Shown: in pieces, positions 38,183 through 51,243 of the stretch
Numbering within the stretch: position 1 is the stretch's first letter
Layout of the letters: the number at the start of each line of letters is the position of its first letter
Assembly (NCBI GenBank): GCA_907163375.1
Contig: CAJQUW010015384.1
Span: forward strand, 248,001-312,000
From: Prostheceraeus crozeri
Taxonomy: Eukaryota; Platyhelminthes; Polycladida; Euryleptidae
Direction of reading: 5' to 3'
DNA: 64,000 nucleotides
Notes under the pieces: generated by a model
Databases searched by the model: none
What the model was told of the DNA's origin: nothing
Seen by the model: only the letters and a program-made list of their open reading frames with translations
Position numbers and translations under genes: made by a program

Positions 38183-39840
38183 AAGTTAAGAATAAAGTTC
38201 TATCTGTTTGTATGTTAGAAATAAAGTTCTATCTGTTTATATGTTAGAAATAAAAAATGAAGGTTCACCAATTTACAAGTTAAGAATAAAGTTTTATCTG
38301 ATTGTATGTCAGAAATGAAATAAAGTTTCACCAGTTTAAAAGTTAAAAATAACGTTTCAATAATGTGTACGTTAGAAACAAAGTTTCAACCGTTTACAAG
38401 TTAAAAATAAAGTTTCAATAGTTTACAAGTTCAGAATAAAGTTTAATAGTGTGTATGTTAAGAATAAAGTTTTATCTGTTTGTATGTTAGAAATAGAATG
38501 AAGTTTCATCAGTTTACAAGTTAAGAATAAAGTTCTATCTGTCTGTGTGTTAGAAATAAAATGAAGTTACATCAGTTTACAAGTTAAGAATAAAGTTCTA
38601 TCTGTTTGTATGTTAGAAATAAAACAAAGTTTCAACCGTTAACAAGTTAAAAATAAAGTTTCAATAGTTTGCAAGTTAAAACTAATGTTTCACCCGTTGG
38701 CAAGTTAAGAATAAAGTTTTATCTGTTTGTATGATAGATATAAAACAAAGTTTCAACCGTTTACAAGTTAAAAATAAAGTTTCAATGGTTTACAAGTTAA
38801 AAATAAAGTTTCAATAGTGTGTACGTTAGAAATAAAGTTCTATTTGTTTATATGTTAGAAATAGAATGACGTTTCACCAGTTTACAAGTTAAGAATAAAG
38901 TTCTATCTGTTTATATGTTAGAAATAAAATGAAGTTTCATCAGTTTACAAGTTAAGACTAAAGTTCTATCTGTTTGTATGTTAGAAATAAAACAAAGTTT
39001 CAACCGTTAACAAGTTAAAAATAAAGTTTCAATAGTTTGCAAGTTAATAATAAAGTTTCAATAGTGTGTACGATAGAAATAAAGTTCTATCTGTTTATAT
39101 GTTAGAAATAGAATGAAGTTTCACCAGTTTACAAGTTAAGAATAAAGTTCTATCTGTTTATATGTTAGAAATAAAACAAAGTTTCAACCGTTAACAAGTT
39201 AAAAATAAAGTTTCAATAGTTTGCAAGTTAAAACTAATTTTTCACCAGTTGGCAAGTTAAGAATAAAGTTTTATCTGTTTGTATGATAGAAATAAAACAA
39301 AGTTTCAACCGCTTACAAGTTAAGAATAAAGTTTCAATAGTTTACAAGTTAAAAATAAAGTTTCAATAGTGTGCATGTTCAGAATAAAGTTCTATCTGTT
39401 TATATGTTAGAAATAGAATGACATTTCACCAGTTTACAAGTTAAGACTAAAGTTCTATCTGTTTATATGCTAGAAATAAAATGAAGTTTCATCAGTTTAC
39501 AAGTTAAGAATAAAGTTCTATCTGTTTGTATGTTAGAAATAAAACAAAGTTTCAACCGTTAACAAGTTAAAAATAAAGTTTCAATAGTTTGCAAGTTAAA
39601 ACTAATGTTTCAATAGTGCGTATGTTAAGAATAAAGTTTTATCTGTTTTGTATGTTAGAAATAAAATGAAGCTTCACCTGTTTACAAGCTAAGAATAAAG
39701 TTTTATCTGCTTGTATGTCAGAAATGAAATAAAGTTTCACCAGTTTAAGAGTTAAAAATAAAGTTTCAATAGTGGGTATGTTAAGAATAAAGTTCTACCT
39801 GTTTATATGTTAGAAATAGAATGAAGTTTCACCAGTTTAC
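38183..39840 (+). repeat. 1659-bp tandem HOR, copy 2
   Basis: Sister of 36524-38182, about 99.5% identical by eye. It contains both the 36-bp monomer and the 30-bp CTGTTTTGTATG monomer. Confidence 0.88.
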
Positions 39841-41222
39841 AAGTTAAGAATAAAGTTCTATCTGCTTGTATGTTAGAAATAAAGTTCTATCTGTTTATAT
39901 GTTAGAAATAAAAAATGAAGGTTCACCAATTTACAAGTTAAGAATAAAGTTTTATCTGCTTGTATGTCAGAAATGAAATAAAGTTTCACCAGTTTAAAAG
40001 TTAAAAATAACGTTTCAATAATGTGTACGTTAGAAACAAAGTTTCAACCGTTTACAAGTTAAAAATAAAGTTTCAATAGTTTACAAGTTCAGAATAAAGT
40101 TTCAATAGTGTGTATGTTAAGAATAAAGTTTTATCTGTTTGTATGTTAGAAATAGAATGAAGTTTCATCAGTTTACAAGTTAAGAATAAAGTTCTATCTG
40201 TCTGTATGTTAGAAATAAAATGACGTTACATCAGTTTACAAGTTAAGAATAAAGTTCTATCTGTTTGTATGTTAGAAATAAAACAAAGTTTCAACCGTTA
40301 ACAAGTTAAAAATAAAGTTTCAATAGTTTGCAAGTTAAAACTAATGTTTCAGCAGTTGGCAAGTTAAGAATAAAGTTTTATCTGTTTGTATGATAGAAAT
40401 AAAACAAAGTTTCAACCGTTTACAAGTTAAAAATAAAGTTTCAATGGTTTACAAGTTAAAAATAAAGTTTCAATAGTGTGTACGTTAGAAATAAAGTTCT
40501 ATTTGTTTATATGTTAGAAATAGAATGACGTTTCACCAGTTTACAAGTTAAGAATAAAGTTCTATCTGTTTATATGTTAGAAATAAAATGAAGTTTCATC
40601 AGTTTACAAGTTAAGACTAAAGTTCTATCTGTTTGTATGTTAGAAATAAAACAAAGTTTCAACCGTTAACAAGTTAAAAATAAAGTTTCAATAGTTTGCA
40701 AGTTAAGAATAAAGTTTCAATAGTGTGTACGATAGAAATAAAGTTCTATTTGTTTATATGTTAGAAATAGAATGAAGTTTCACCAGTTTACAAGTTAAGA
40801 ATAAAGTTCTATCTGTTTATATGTTAGAAATAAAACAAAGTTTCAACCGTTAACAAGTTAAAAATAAAGTTTCAATAGTTTGCAAGTTAAAACTAATTTT
40901 TCACCAGTTGGCAAGTTAAGAATAAAGTTTTATCTGTTTGTATGATAGAAATAAAACAAAGTTTCAACCGTTTACAAGTTAAGAATAAAGTTTCAATAGT
41001 TTACAAGTTAAAAATAAAGTTTCAATAGTGTGCATGTTCAGAATAAAGTTCTATCTGTTTATATGTTAGAAATAGAATGACATTTCACCAGTTTACAAGT
41101 TAAGACTAAAGTTCTATCTGTTTATATGCTAGAAATAAATGAAGTTTCATCAGTTTACAAGTTAAGAATAAAGTTCTATCTGTTTATATGTTAGAAATAG
41201 AATGAAGTTTCACCAGTTTACA
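39841..41222 (+). repeat. 1659-bp tandem HOR, shortened copy 3
   Basis: The next TGAAGG anchor falls at 41297, only 1381 bp on. Allowing for one lost A near 41135 (AGAAATAAATGAAG), 277 bp is missing. That equals nine monomers, 6x29 + 3x34 plus one, and includes the 30-bp monomer. Confidence 0.8.
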
Positions 41223-41894
41223 AGTTAAGAATAAAGTTCTGTCTGTTTGTATGTTAGAAATAAAGTTCTATCTGTTTATATGTTAGAAATAAAAAATGAA
41301 GGTTCACCAATTTACAAGTTAAGAATAAAGTTTTATCTGATTGTATGTCAGAAATGAAATAAAGTTTCACCAGTTTAAAAGTTAAAAATAACGTTTCAAT
41401 AATGTGTACGTTAGAAACAAAGTTTCAACCGTTTACAAGCTAAAAATAAAGTTTCAATAGTTTACAAGTTCAGAATAAAGTTTCAATAGTGTGTATGTTA
41501 AGAATAAAGTTTTATCTGTTTGTATGTTAGAAATAGAATGAAGTTTCATCAGTTTACAAGTTAAGAATAAAGTTCTATCTGTCTGTATGTTAGAAATAAA
41601 ATGAAGTTACATCAGTTTACAAGTTAAGAATAAAGTTCTATCTGTTTGTATGTTAGAAATAAAACAAAGTTTCAACCGTTAACAAGTTAAAAATAAAGTT
41701 TCAATAGTTTGCAAGTTAAAACTAATGTTTCACCAGTTGGCAAGTTAAGAATAAAGTTTTATCTGTTTGTATGATAGAAATAAAACAAAGTTTCAACCGT
41801 TTACAAGTTAAAAATAAAGTTTCAATGGTTTACAAGTTAAAAATAAAGTTTCAATAGTGTGTACGTTAGAAATAAAGTTCTATTTGTTTATATG

Positions 41895-44800
41895 TTAGAA
41901 ATAGAATGACGTTTCACCAGTTTACAAGTTAAGAATAAAGTTCTATCTGTTTATATGTTAGAAATAAAATGAAGTTTCATCAGTTTACAAGTTAAGACTA
42001 AAGTTCTATCTGTTTGTATGTTAGAAATAAAACAAAGTTTCAACCGTTAACAAGTTAAAAATCAAGTTTCAATAGTTTGCAAGTTAAGAATAAAGTTTCA
42101 ATAGTGTGTACGATAGAAATAAAGTTCTATTTGTTTATATGTTAGAAATAGAATGAAGTTTCACCAGTTTACAAGTTAAGAATAAAGTTCTATCTGTTTA
42201 TATGTTAGAAATAAAACAAAGTTTCAACCGTTAACAAGTTAAAAATATAGTTTCAATAGTTTGCAAGTTAAAAATAAAGTTTCAATAGTGTGCATGTTCA
42301 GAATAAAGTTCTATCTGTTTATATGTTAGAAATAGAATGACATTTCACCAGTTTACAAGTTAAGACTAAAGTTCTATCTGTTTATATGCTAGAAATAAAA
42401 TGAAGTTTCATCAGTTTACAAGTTAAGAATAAAGTTCTATCTGTTTGTATGTTAGAAATAAAACAAAGTTTCAACCGTTAACAAGTTAAAAATAAAGTTT
42501 CAATAGTTTGCAAGTTAAAACTAATGTTTCAATAGTGCGTATGTTAAGAATAAAGTTTTATCTGTTTTGTATGTTAGAAATAAAATGAAGCTTCACCTGT
42601 TTACAAGCTAAGAATAAAGTTTTATCTGCTTGTATGTCAGAAATGAAATAAAGTTTCACCAGTTTAAGAGTTAAAAATAAAGTTTCAATAGTGTGTATGT
42701 TAAGAATAAAGTTCTATCTGTTTATATGTTAGAAATAGAATGAAGTTTCACCAGTTTACAAGTTAAGAATAAAGTTCTATCTGTTTGTATGTTAGAAATA
42801 AAGTTCTATCTGTTTATATGTTAGAAATAAAAAATGAAGGGTCACCAATTTACAAGTTAAGAATAAAGTTTTATCTGCTTGTATGCCAGAAATGAAATAA
42901 AGTTTCACCAGTTTAAAAGTTAAAATAAAGTTTCAATAATGTGTACGTTAGAAACAAAGTTTCAACCGTTTACAAGTTAAAAATAAAGTTTCAATGGTTT
43001 ACAAGTTAAAAATAAAGTTTCAATAGTGTGCATGTTCGGAATAAAGTTCTCTCTGTTTATATGTTAGAAATAGAATGACATTTCACTAGTTTACAAGTTA
43101 AGAATAAAGTTCTATCTGTTTATATGCTAGAAATAAAATGAAGTTTCATCAGTTTACAAGTTAAGAATAGAGTTCTATCTGTTTGTGTGTTAGAAATAAA
43201 ACAAAGTTTCAACCGTTAACAAGTTAAAAATAAAGTTTCAATAGTTTGCAAGTTAAAACTAATGTTTCAATAGTGCGTATGTTAAGAATAAAGTTTTATC
43301 TGTTTGTATGTTAGAAATAAAATGAAGCTTCACCTGTTTACAAGCTAAGAATAAAGTTTTATCTGCTTGTATGTCAGAAATGAAATAAAGTTTCACCAGT
43401 TTAAGAGTTAAAAATAAAGTTTCAATAGTGTGTATGTTAAGAATAAAGTTCTATCTGTTTATATGTTAGAAATAGAATGAAGTTTCACCAGTTTACAAGT
43501 TAAGAATAAAGTTCTATCTGTTTGTATGTTAGAAATAAAACAAAGTTTCAACCGTTAACAAGTTAAAAATAAAGTTTCAATAGTTTGCAAGTTAAAACTA
43601 ATGTTTCAATAGTGCATATGTTAAGAAAAAAGTTTTATCTGTTTGTATGTTAGAAATAGAATGAAGTTTCACCAGTTTACAAGCTAAGAATAAAGTTCTA
43701 TCTGTTTATATGTTAGAAATAAAATGAAGTTTCATGAGTTTACAAGTTAAGAATAAAGTTTCAATAGTTTACAAGTTACAAATAAAGTTTCAATAGTGTG
43801 TACGTTAGAAATAAAGTTCTATTTGTTTATATGTTAGAAATAGAATGACGTTTCAACCGTTTACAAGTTAAAAATAAAGTTTCAATAGTTTACAAGTTCA
43901 GAATAAAGTTTCAATAGTGTGTATGTTAATAATAAAATTTTATCTGTTTGTATGTTAGAAATAGAATGAAGTTTCATCAGTTTACAAGTTAAGAATAAAG
44001 TTCTATCTGTTTGTATGTTAGAAATAAAACAAAGTTTCAACCGTTAACAAGTTAAAAATAAAGTTTCAATAGTTTGCAAGTTAAAACTAATGTTTCACCA
44101 GTTGGCAAGTTAAGAATAAAGTTTTATCTGTTTGTATGATAGAAAGAAAACAAAGTTTCAACCGTTTACAAGTTAAAAATAAAGTTTCAATAGTTTACAA
44201 GTTACAAATAAAGTTTCAATAGTGTGTACGTTAGAAATAAAGTTCTATTTGTTTATATGTTAGAAATAGAATGACGTTTCACCAGTTTACAAGTTAAGAA
44301 TAAAGTTCTATCTGTTTATATGTTAGAAATAAAATGAAGTTTCATCAGTTTACAAGTTAAGACTAAAGTTCTATCTGTTTGTATGTTAGAAATAAAACAA
44401 AGTTTCAACCGTTAACAAGTTAAAAATAAAGTTTCAATAGTTTGCAAGTTAAGAATAAAGTTTCAATAGTGTGTACGATAGAAATAAAGTTCTATTTGTT
44501 TATATGTTAGAAATAGAATGAAGTTTCACCAGTTTACAAGTTAAGAATAAAGTTCTATCTGTTTATATGTTAGAAATAAAATGAAGTTACATCAGTTTAC
44601 AAGTTAAGAATAAAGTTCTATCTGTTTGTATGTTAGAAATAAAACAAAGTTTCAACCGTTAACAAGTTAAAAATAAAGTTTCAATAGTTTGCAAGTTAAA
44701 ACTAATTTTTCACCAGTTGGCAAGTTAAGAATAAAGTTTTATCTGTTTGTATGATAGAAATAAAACAAAGTTTCAACCGTTTACAAGTTAAGAATAAAGT

Positions 44801-45861
44801 TTCAATGGTTTACAAGTTAAAAATAAAGTTTCAATAGTGTGCATGTTCAGAATAAAGTTCTATCTGTTTATATGTTAGAAATAGAATGACATTTCACCAG
44901 TTTACAAGTTAAGAATAAAGTTCTATCTGTTTATATGCTAGAAATAAAATGAAGTTTCATCAGTTTACAAGTTAAGAATAAAGTTCTATCTGTTTGTATG
45001 TTAGAAATAAAACAAAGTTTCAACCGTTAACAAGTTAAAAATAAAGTTTCAATAGTTTGCAAGTTAAAACTAATGTTTGAATAGTGCGTATGTTAAGAAT
45101 AAAGTTTTATCTGTTTTGTATGTTAGAAATAAAATGAAGCTTCACCTGTTTACAAGCTAAGAATAAAGTTTTATCTGCTTGTATGTCAGAAATGAAATAA
45201 AGTTTCACCAGTTTAAGAGTTAAAAATAAAGTTTCAATAGTGGGTATGTTAAGAATAAAGTTCTATCTGTTTATATGTTAGAAATAGAATGAAGTTTCAC
45301 CAGTTTACAAGTTAAGAATAAAGTTCTATCTGTTTGTATGTTAGAAATAAAGTTCTATCTGTTTATATGTTAGAAATAAAAAAAGAAGGTTCACCAATTT
45401 ACAAGTTAAGAATAAAGTTTTATCTGCTTGTATGTCAGAAATGAAATAAAGTTTCACCAGTTTAAAAGTTAAAAATAACGTTTCAATAATGTGTACGTTA
45501 GAAACAAAGTTTCAACCGTTTACAAGTTAAAAATAAAGTTTCAATAGTTTACAAGTTCAGAATAAAGTTTCAATAGTGTGTATGTTAAGAATAAAGTTTT
45601 ATCTGTTTGTATGTTAGAAATAGAATGAAGTTTCATCAGTTTACAAGTTAAGAATAAAGTTCTATCTGTCTGTATGTTAGAAATAAAATGAAGTTACATC
45701 AGTTTACAAGTTAAGAATAAAGTTCTATCTGTTTGTATGTTAGAAATAAAACAAAGTTTCAACCGTTAACAAGTTAAAAATAAAGTTTCAATAGTTTGCA
45801 AGTTAAAACTAATGTTTCAATAGTGCGTATGTTAAGAATAAAGTTTTATCTGTTTTGTATG
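41895..45861 (+). repeat. 3967-bp tandem duplication, copy 1
   Basis: Repeated at about 45862-49828. Anchors: AAAATCAAG at 42062 and 46029, AGTGCATATG at 43611 and 47578, TGAAGG (mutated to AGAAGG) at 45384 and TGAAGG at 49351, and AGTGGGTATG at 45239 and 49206. The length fits 129 monomers (85x29 + 44x34, plus small monomer length changes). It is itself a mosaic containing the block shared with 26-30 kb. Confidence 0.85.
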
Positions 45862-48800
45862 TTAGAAATAGAATGACGTTTCACCAGTTTACAAGTTAAG
45901 AATAAAGTTCTATGTGTTTATATGTTAGAAATAAAATGAAGTTTCATCAGTTTACAAGTTAAGACTAAAGTTCTATCTGTTTGTATGTTAGAAATAAAAC
46001 AAAGTTTCAACCGTTAACAAGTTAAAAATCAAGTTTCAATAGTTTGCAAGTTAAGAATAAAGTATCAATAGTGTGTACGATAGAAATAAAGTTCTATTTG
46101 TTTATATGTTAGAAATAGAATGAAGTTTCACCAGTTTACAAGTTAAGAATAAAGTTCTATCTGTTTATATGTTAGAAATAAAACTAAGTTTCAACCGTTA
46201 ACAAGTTAAAAATAAAGTTTCAATAGTTTGCAAGTTGAAAATAAAGTTTCAATAGTGTGCATGTTCAGAATAAAGTTCTATCTGTTTATATGTTAGAAAT
46301 AGAATGACATTTCACCAGTTTACAAGTTAAGACTAAAGTTCTATCTGTTTATATGCTAGAAATAAAATGAAGTTTCATCAGTTTACAAGTTAAGAATAAA
46401 GTTCTATCTGTTTGTATGTTAGAAATAAAACAAAGTTTCAACCGTTAACAAGTTAAAAATAAAGTTTCAATAGTTTGCAAGTTAAAACTAATGTTTCAAT
46501 AGTGCGTATGTTAAGAATAAAGTTTTATCTGTTTTGTATGTTAGAAATAAAATGAAGCTTCACCTGTTTACAAGCTAAGAATAAAGTTTTATCTGCTTGT
46601 ATGTCAGAAATGAAATGAAGTTTCACCAGTTTAAGAGTTAAAAATAAAGTTTCAATAGTGTGTATGTTAAGAATAAAGTTCTATCTGTTTATATGTTAGA
46701 AATAGAATGAAGTTTCACCAGTTTACAAGTTAAGAATAAAGTTCTATCTGTTTGTATGTTAGAAATAAAGTTCTATCTGTTTATATGTTAGAAATAAAAA
46801 ATGAAGGTTCACCAATTTACAAGTTAAGAATAAAGTTTTATCTGCTTGTATGCCAGAAATGAAATAAAGTTTCACCAGTTTAAAAGTTAAAATAAAGTTT
46901 CAATAATGTGTACGTTAGAAACAAAGTTTCAACCGTTTACAAGTTAAAAATAAAGTTTCAATGGTTTACAAGTTAAAAATAAAGTTTCAATAGTGTGCAT
47001 GTTCAGAATAAAGTTCTCTCTGTTTATATGTTAGAAAAAGAATGACATTTCACTAGTTTACAAGTTAAGAATAAAGTTCTATCTGTTTATATGCTAGAAA
47101 TAAAATGAAGTTTCATCAGTTTACAAGTTAAGAATAGAGTTCTATCTGTTTGTGTGTTAGAAATAAAACAAAGTTTCAACCGTTAACAAGTTAAAAATAA
47201 AGTTTCAATAGTTTGCAAGTTAAAACTAATGTTTCAATAGTGCGTATGTTAAGAATAAAGTTTTATCTGTTTGTATGTTAGAAATAAAATGAAGGTTCAC
47301 CTGTTTACAAGCTAAGAATAAAGTTTTATCTGCTTGTATGTCAGAAATGAAATAAAGTTTCACCTGTTTAAGAGTTAAAAATAAAGTTTCAATAGTGTGT
47401 ATGTTAAGAATAAAGTTCTATCTGTTTATATGTTAGAAATAGAATGAAGTTTCACCAGTTTACAAGTTAAGAATAAAGTTCTATCTGTTTGTATGTTAGA
47501 AATAAAACAAAGTTTCAACCGTTAACAAGTTAAAAATAAAGTTTCAATAGTTTGCAAGTTAAAACTAATGTTTCAATAGTGCATATGTTAAGAAAAAAGT
47601 TTTATCTGTTTGTATGTTAGAAATAGAATGAAGTTTCACCAGTTTACAAGCTAAGAATAAAGTTCTATCTGTTTATATGTTAGAAATAAAATGAAGTTTC
47701 ATGAGTTTACAAGTTAAGAATAAAGTTTCAATAGTTTACAAGTTACAAATAAAGTTTCAATAGTGTGTACGTTAGAAATAAAGTTCTATTTGTTTATATG
47801 TTAGAAATAGAATGACGTTTCAACCGTTTACAAGTTAAAAATAAAGTTTCAATAGTTTACAAGTTCAGAATAAAGTTTCAATAGTGTGTATGTTAATAAT
47901 AAAATTTTATCTGTTTGTATGTTAGAAATAGAATGAAGTTTCATCAGTTTACAAGTTAAGAATAAAGTTCTATCTGTTTGTATGTTAGAAATAAAACAAA
48001 GTTTCAACCGTTAACAAGTTAAAAATAAAGTTTCAATAGTTTGCAAGTTAAAACTAATGTTTCAATAATGCATATGTTAAGAATAAAGTTTTATCTGTTT
48101 GTATGATAGAAAGAAAACAAAGTTTCAACCGTTTACAAGTTAAAAATAAAGTTTCAATAGTTTACAAGTTACAAATAAAGTTTCAATAGTGTGTACGTTA
48201 GAAATAAAGTTCTATTTGTTTATATGTTAGAAATAGAATGACGTTTCACCAGTTTACAAGTTAAGAATAAAGTTCTATCTGTTTATATGTTAGAAATAAA
48301 ATGAAGTTTCATCAGTTTACAAGTTAAGACTAAAGTTCTATCTGTTTGTATGTTAGAAATAAAACAAAGTTTCAACCGTTAACAAGTTAAAAATAAAGTT
48401 TCAATAGTTTGCAAGTTAAGAATAAAGTTTCAATAGTGTGTACGATAGAAATAAAGTTCTATTTGTTTATATGTTAGAAATAGAATGAAGTTTCACCAGT
48501 TTACAAGTTAAGAATAAAGTTCTATCTGTTTATATGTTAGAAATAAAATGAAGTTACATCAGTTTACAAGTTAAGAGTAAAGTTCTATCTGTTTGTATGT
48601 TAGAAATAAAACAAAGTTTCAACCGTTAACAAGTTAAAAATAAAGTTTCAATAGTTTGCAAGTTAAAACTAATTTTTCACCAGTTGGCAAGTTAAGAATA
48701 AAGTTTTATCTGTTTGTATGATAGAAATAAAACAAAGTTTCAACCGTTTACAAGTTAAGAATAAAGTTTCAATGGTTTACAAGTTAAAAATAAAGTTTCA

Positions 48801-49828
48801 ATAGTGTGCATGTTCAGAATAAAGTTCTATCTGTTTATATGTTAGAAATAGAATGACATTTCACCAGTTTACAAGTTAAGAATAAAGTTCTATCTGTTTA
48901 TATGCTAGAAATAAAATGAAGTTTCATCAGTTTACAAGTTAAGAATAAAGTTCTATCTGTTTGTATGTAAGAAATAAAACAAAGTTTCAACCGTTAACAA
49001 GTTAAAAATAAAGTTTCAATAGTTTGCAAGTTAAAACTAATGTTTGAATAGTGCGTATGTTAAGAATAAAGTTTTATCTGTTTTGTATGTTAGAAATAAA
49101 ATGAAGCTTCACCTGTTTACAAGCTAAGAATAAAGTTTTATCTGCTTGTATGTCAGAAATGAAATAAAGTTTCACCAGTTTAAGAGTTAAAAATAAAGTT
49201 TCAATAGTGGGTATGTTAAGAATAAAGTTCTATCTGTTTATATGTTAGAAATAGAATGAAGTTTCACCAGTTTACAAGTTAAGAATAAAGTTCTATCTGT
49301 TTGTATGTTAGAAATAAAGTTCTATCTGTTTATATGTTAGAAATAAAAAATGAAGGTTCACCAATTTACAAGTTAAGAATAAAGTTTTATCTGCTTGTAT
49401 GTCAGAAATGAAATAAAGTTTCACCAGTTTAAAAGTTAAAAATAACGTTTCAATAATGTGTACGTTAGAAACAAAGTTTCAACCGTTTACAAGTTAAAAA
49501 TAAAGTTTCAATAGTTTACAAGTTCAGAATAAAGTTTCAATAGTGTGTATGTTAAGAATAAAGTTTTATCTGTTTGTATGTTAGAAATAGAATGAAGTTT
49601 CATCAGTTTACAAGTAAAGAATAAAGTTCTATCTGTCTGTATGTTAGAAATAAAATGAAGTTACATCAGTTTACAAGTTAAGAATAAAGTTCTATCTGTT
49701 TGTATGTTAGAAATAAAACAAAGTTTCAACCGTTAACAAGTTAAAAATAAAGTTTCAATAGTTTGCAAGTTAAAACTAATGTTTCAATAGTGCGTATGTT
49801 AAGAATAAAGTTTTATCTGTTTTGTATG
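45862..49828 (+). repeat. 3967-bp tandem duplication, copy 2
   Basis: Sister of 41895-45861. It differs by scattered substitutions and by one monomer-sized replacement near 48058 (CAATAATGCATATG where copy 1 has CACCAGTTGGC). GTTCTATGTGTTT appears just after the start of this copy (45910), recurs near 49877 at the start of the next, and is absent from the start of copy 1. Confidence 0.85.
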
Positions 49829-51243
49829 TTAGAAATAGAATGACGTTTCACCAGTTTACAAGTTAAGAATAAAGTTCTATGTGTTTATATGTTAGAAATA
49901 AAATGAAGTTTCATCAGTTTAAGAGTTAAAAATAAAGTTTCAATAGTGTGTATGTTAAGAATAAAGTTCTATCTGTTTATATGTTAGAAATAGAATGAAG
50001 TTTCACCAGTTTACAAGTTAAGAATAAAGTTCTATCTGTTTGTATGTTAGAAATAAAACAAAGTTTCAACCGTTAACAAGTTAAAAATAAAGTTTCAATA
50101 GTTTGCAAGTTAAAACTAATGTTTCAATAGTGCATATGTTAAGAAAAAAGTTTTATCTGTTTGTATGTTAGAAATAGAATGAAGTTTCACCAGTTTACAA
50201 GCTAAGAATAAAGTTCTATCTGTTTATATGTTAGAAATAAAATGAAGTTTCATGAGTTTACAAGTTAAGAATAAAGTTTCAATAGTTTACAAGTTACAAA
50301 TAAAGTTTCAATAGCGTGTACGTTAGAAATAAAGTTCTATTTGTTTATATGTTAGAAATAGAATGACGTTTCAACCGTTTACAAGTTAAAAATAAAGTTT
50401 CAATAGTTTACAAGTTCAGAATAAAGTTTCAATAGTGTGTATGTTAATAATAAAATTTTATCTGTTTGTATGTTAGAAATAGAATGAAGTTTCATCAGTT
50501 TACAAGTTAAGAATAAAGTTCTATCTGTTTGTATGTTAGAAATAAAACAAAGTTTCAACCGTTAACAAGTTAAAAATAAAGTTTCAATAGTTTGCAAGTT
50601 AAAACTAATGTTTCAATAGTGCATATGTTAAGAATAAAGTTTTATCTGTTTGTATGATAGAAAGAAAACAAAGTTTCAACCGTTTACAAGTTAAAAATAA
50701 AGTTTCAATAGTTTACAAGTTACAAATAAAGTTTCAATAGTGTGTACGTTAGAAATAAAGTTCTATTTGTTTATATGTTAGAAATAGAATGACGTTTCAC
50801 CAGTTTACAAGTTAAGAATAAAGTTCTATCTGTTTATATGTTAGAAATAAAATGAAGTTTCATCAGTTTACAAGTTAAGACTAAAGTTCTATCTGTTTGT
50901 ATGTTAGAAATAAAACAAAGTTTCAACCGTTAACAAGTTAAAAATAAAGTTTCAATAGTTTGCAAGTTAAGAATAAAGTTTCAATAGTGTGTACGATAGA
51001 AATAAAGTTCTATTTGTTTATATGTTAGAAATAGAATGAAGTTTCACCAGTTTACAAGTTAAGAATAAAGTTCTATCTGTTTATATGTTAGAAATAAAAT
51101 GAAGTTACATCAGTTTACAAGTTAAGAGTAAAGTTCTATCTGTTTGTATGTTAGAAATAAAACAAAGTTTCAACCGTTAACAAGTTAAAAATAAAGTTTC
51201 AATAGTTTGCAAGTTAAAACTAATTTTTCACCAGTTGGCAAGT
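49280..51243 (+). repeat. 1964-bp tandem duplication, copy 1
   Basis: Repeated at about 51244-53207. Anchors: TGAAGG at 49351 and 51315, GTGCGTATG at 49790 and 51754, and AGTGCATATG at 50129 and 52093. The length fits 64 monomers (43x29 + 21x34 + 3, the extra bases coming from one 36-bp and one 30-bp monomer). It overlaps the end of the 3967-bp repeat, so this exchange came later. Confidence 0.92.
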
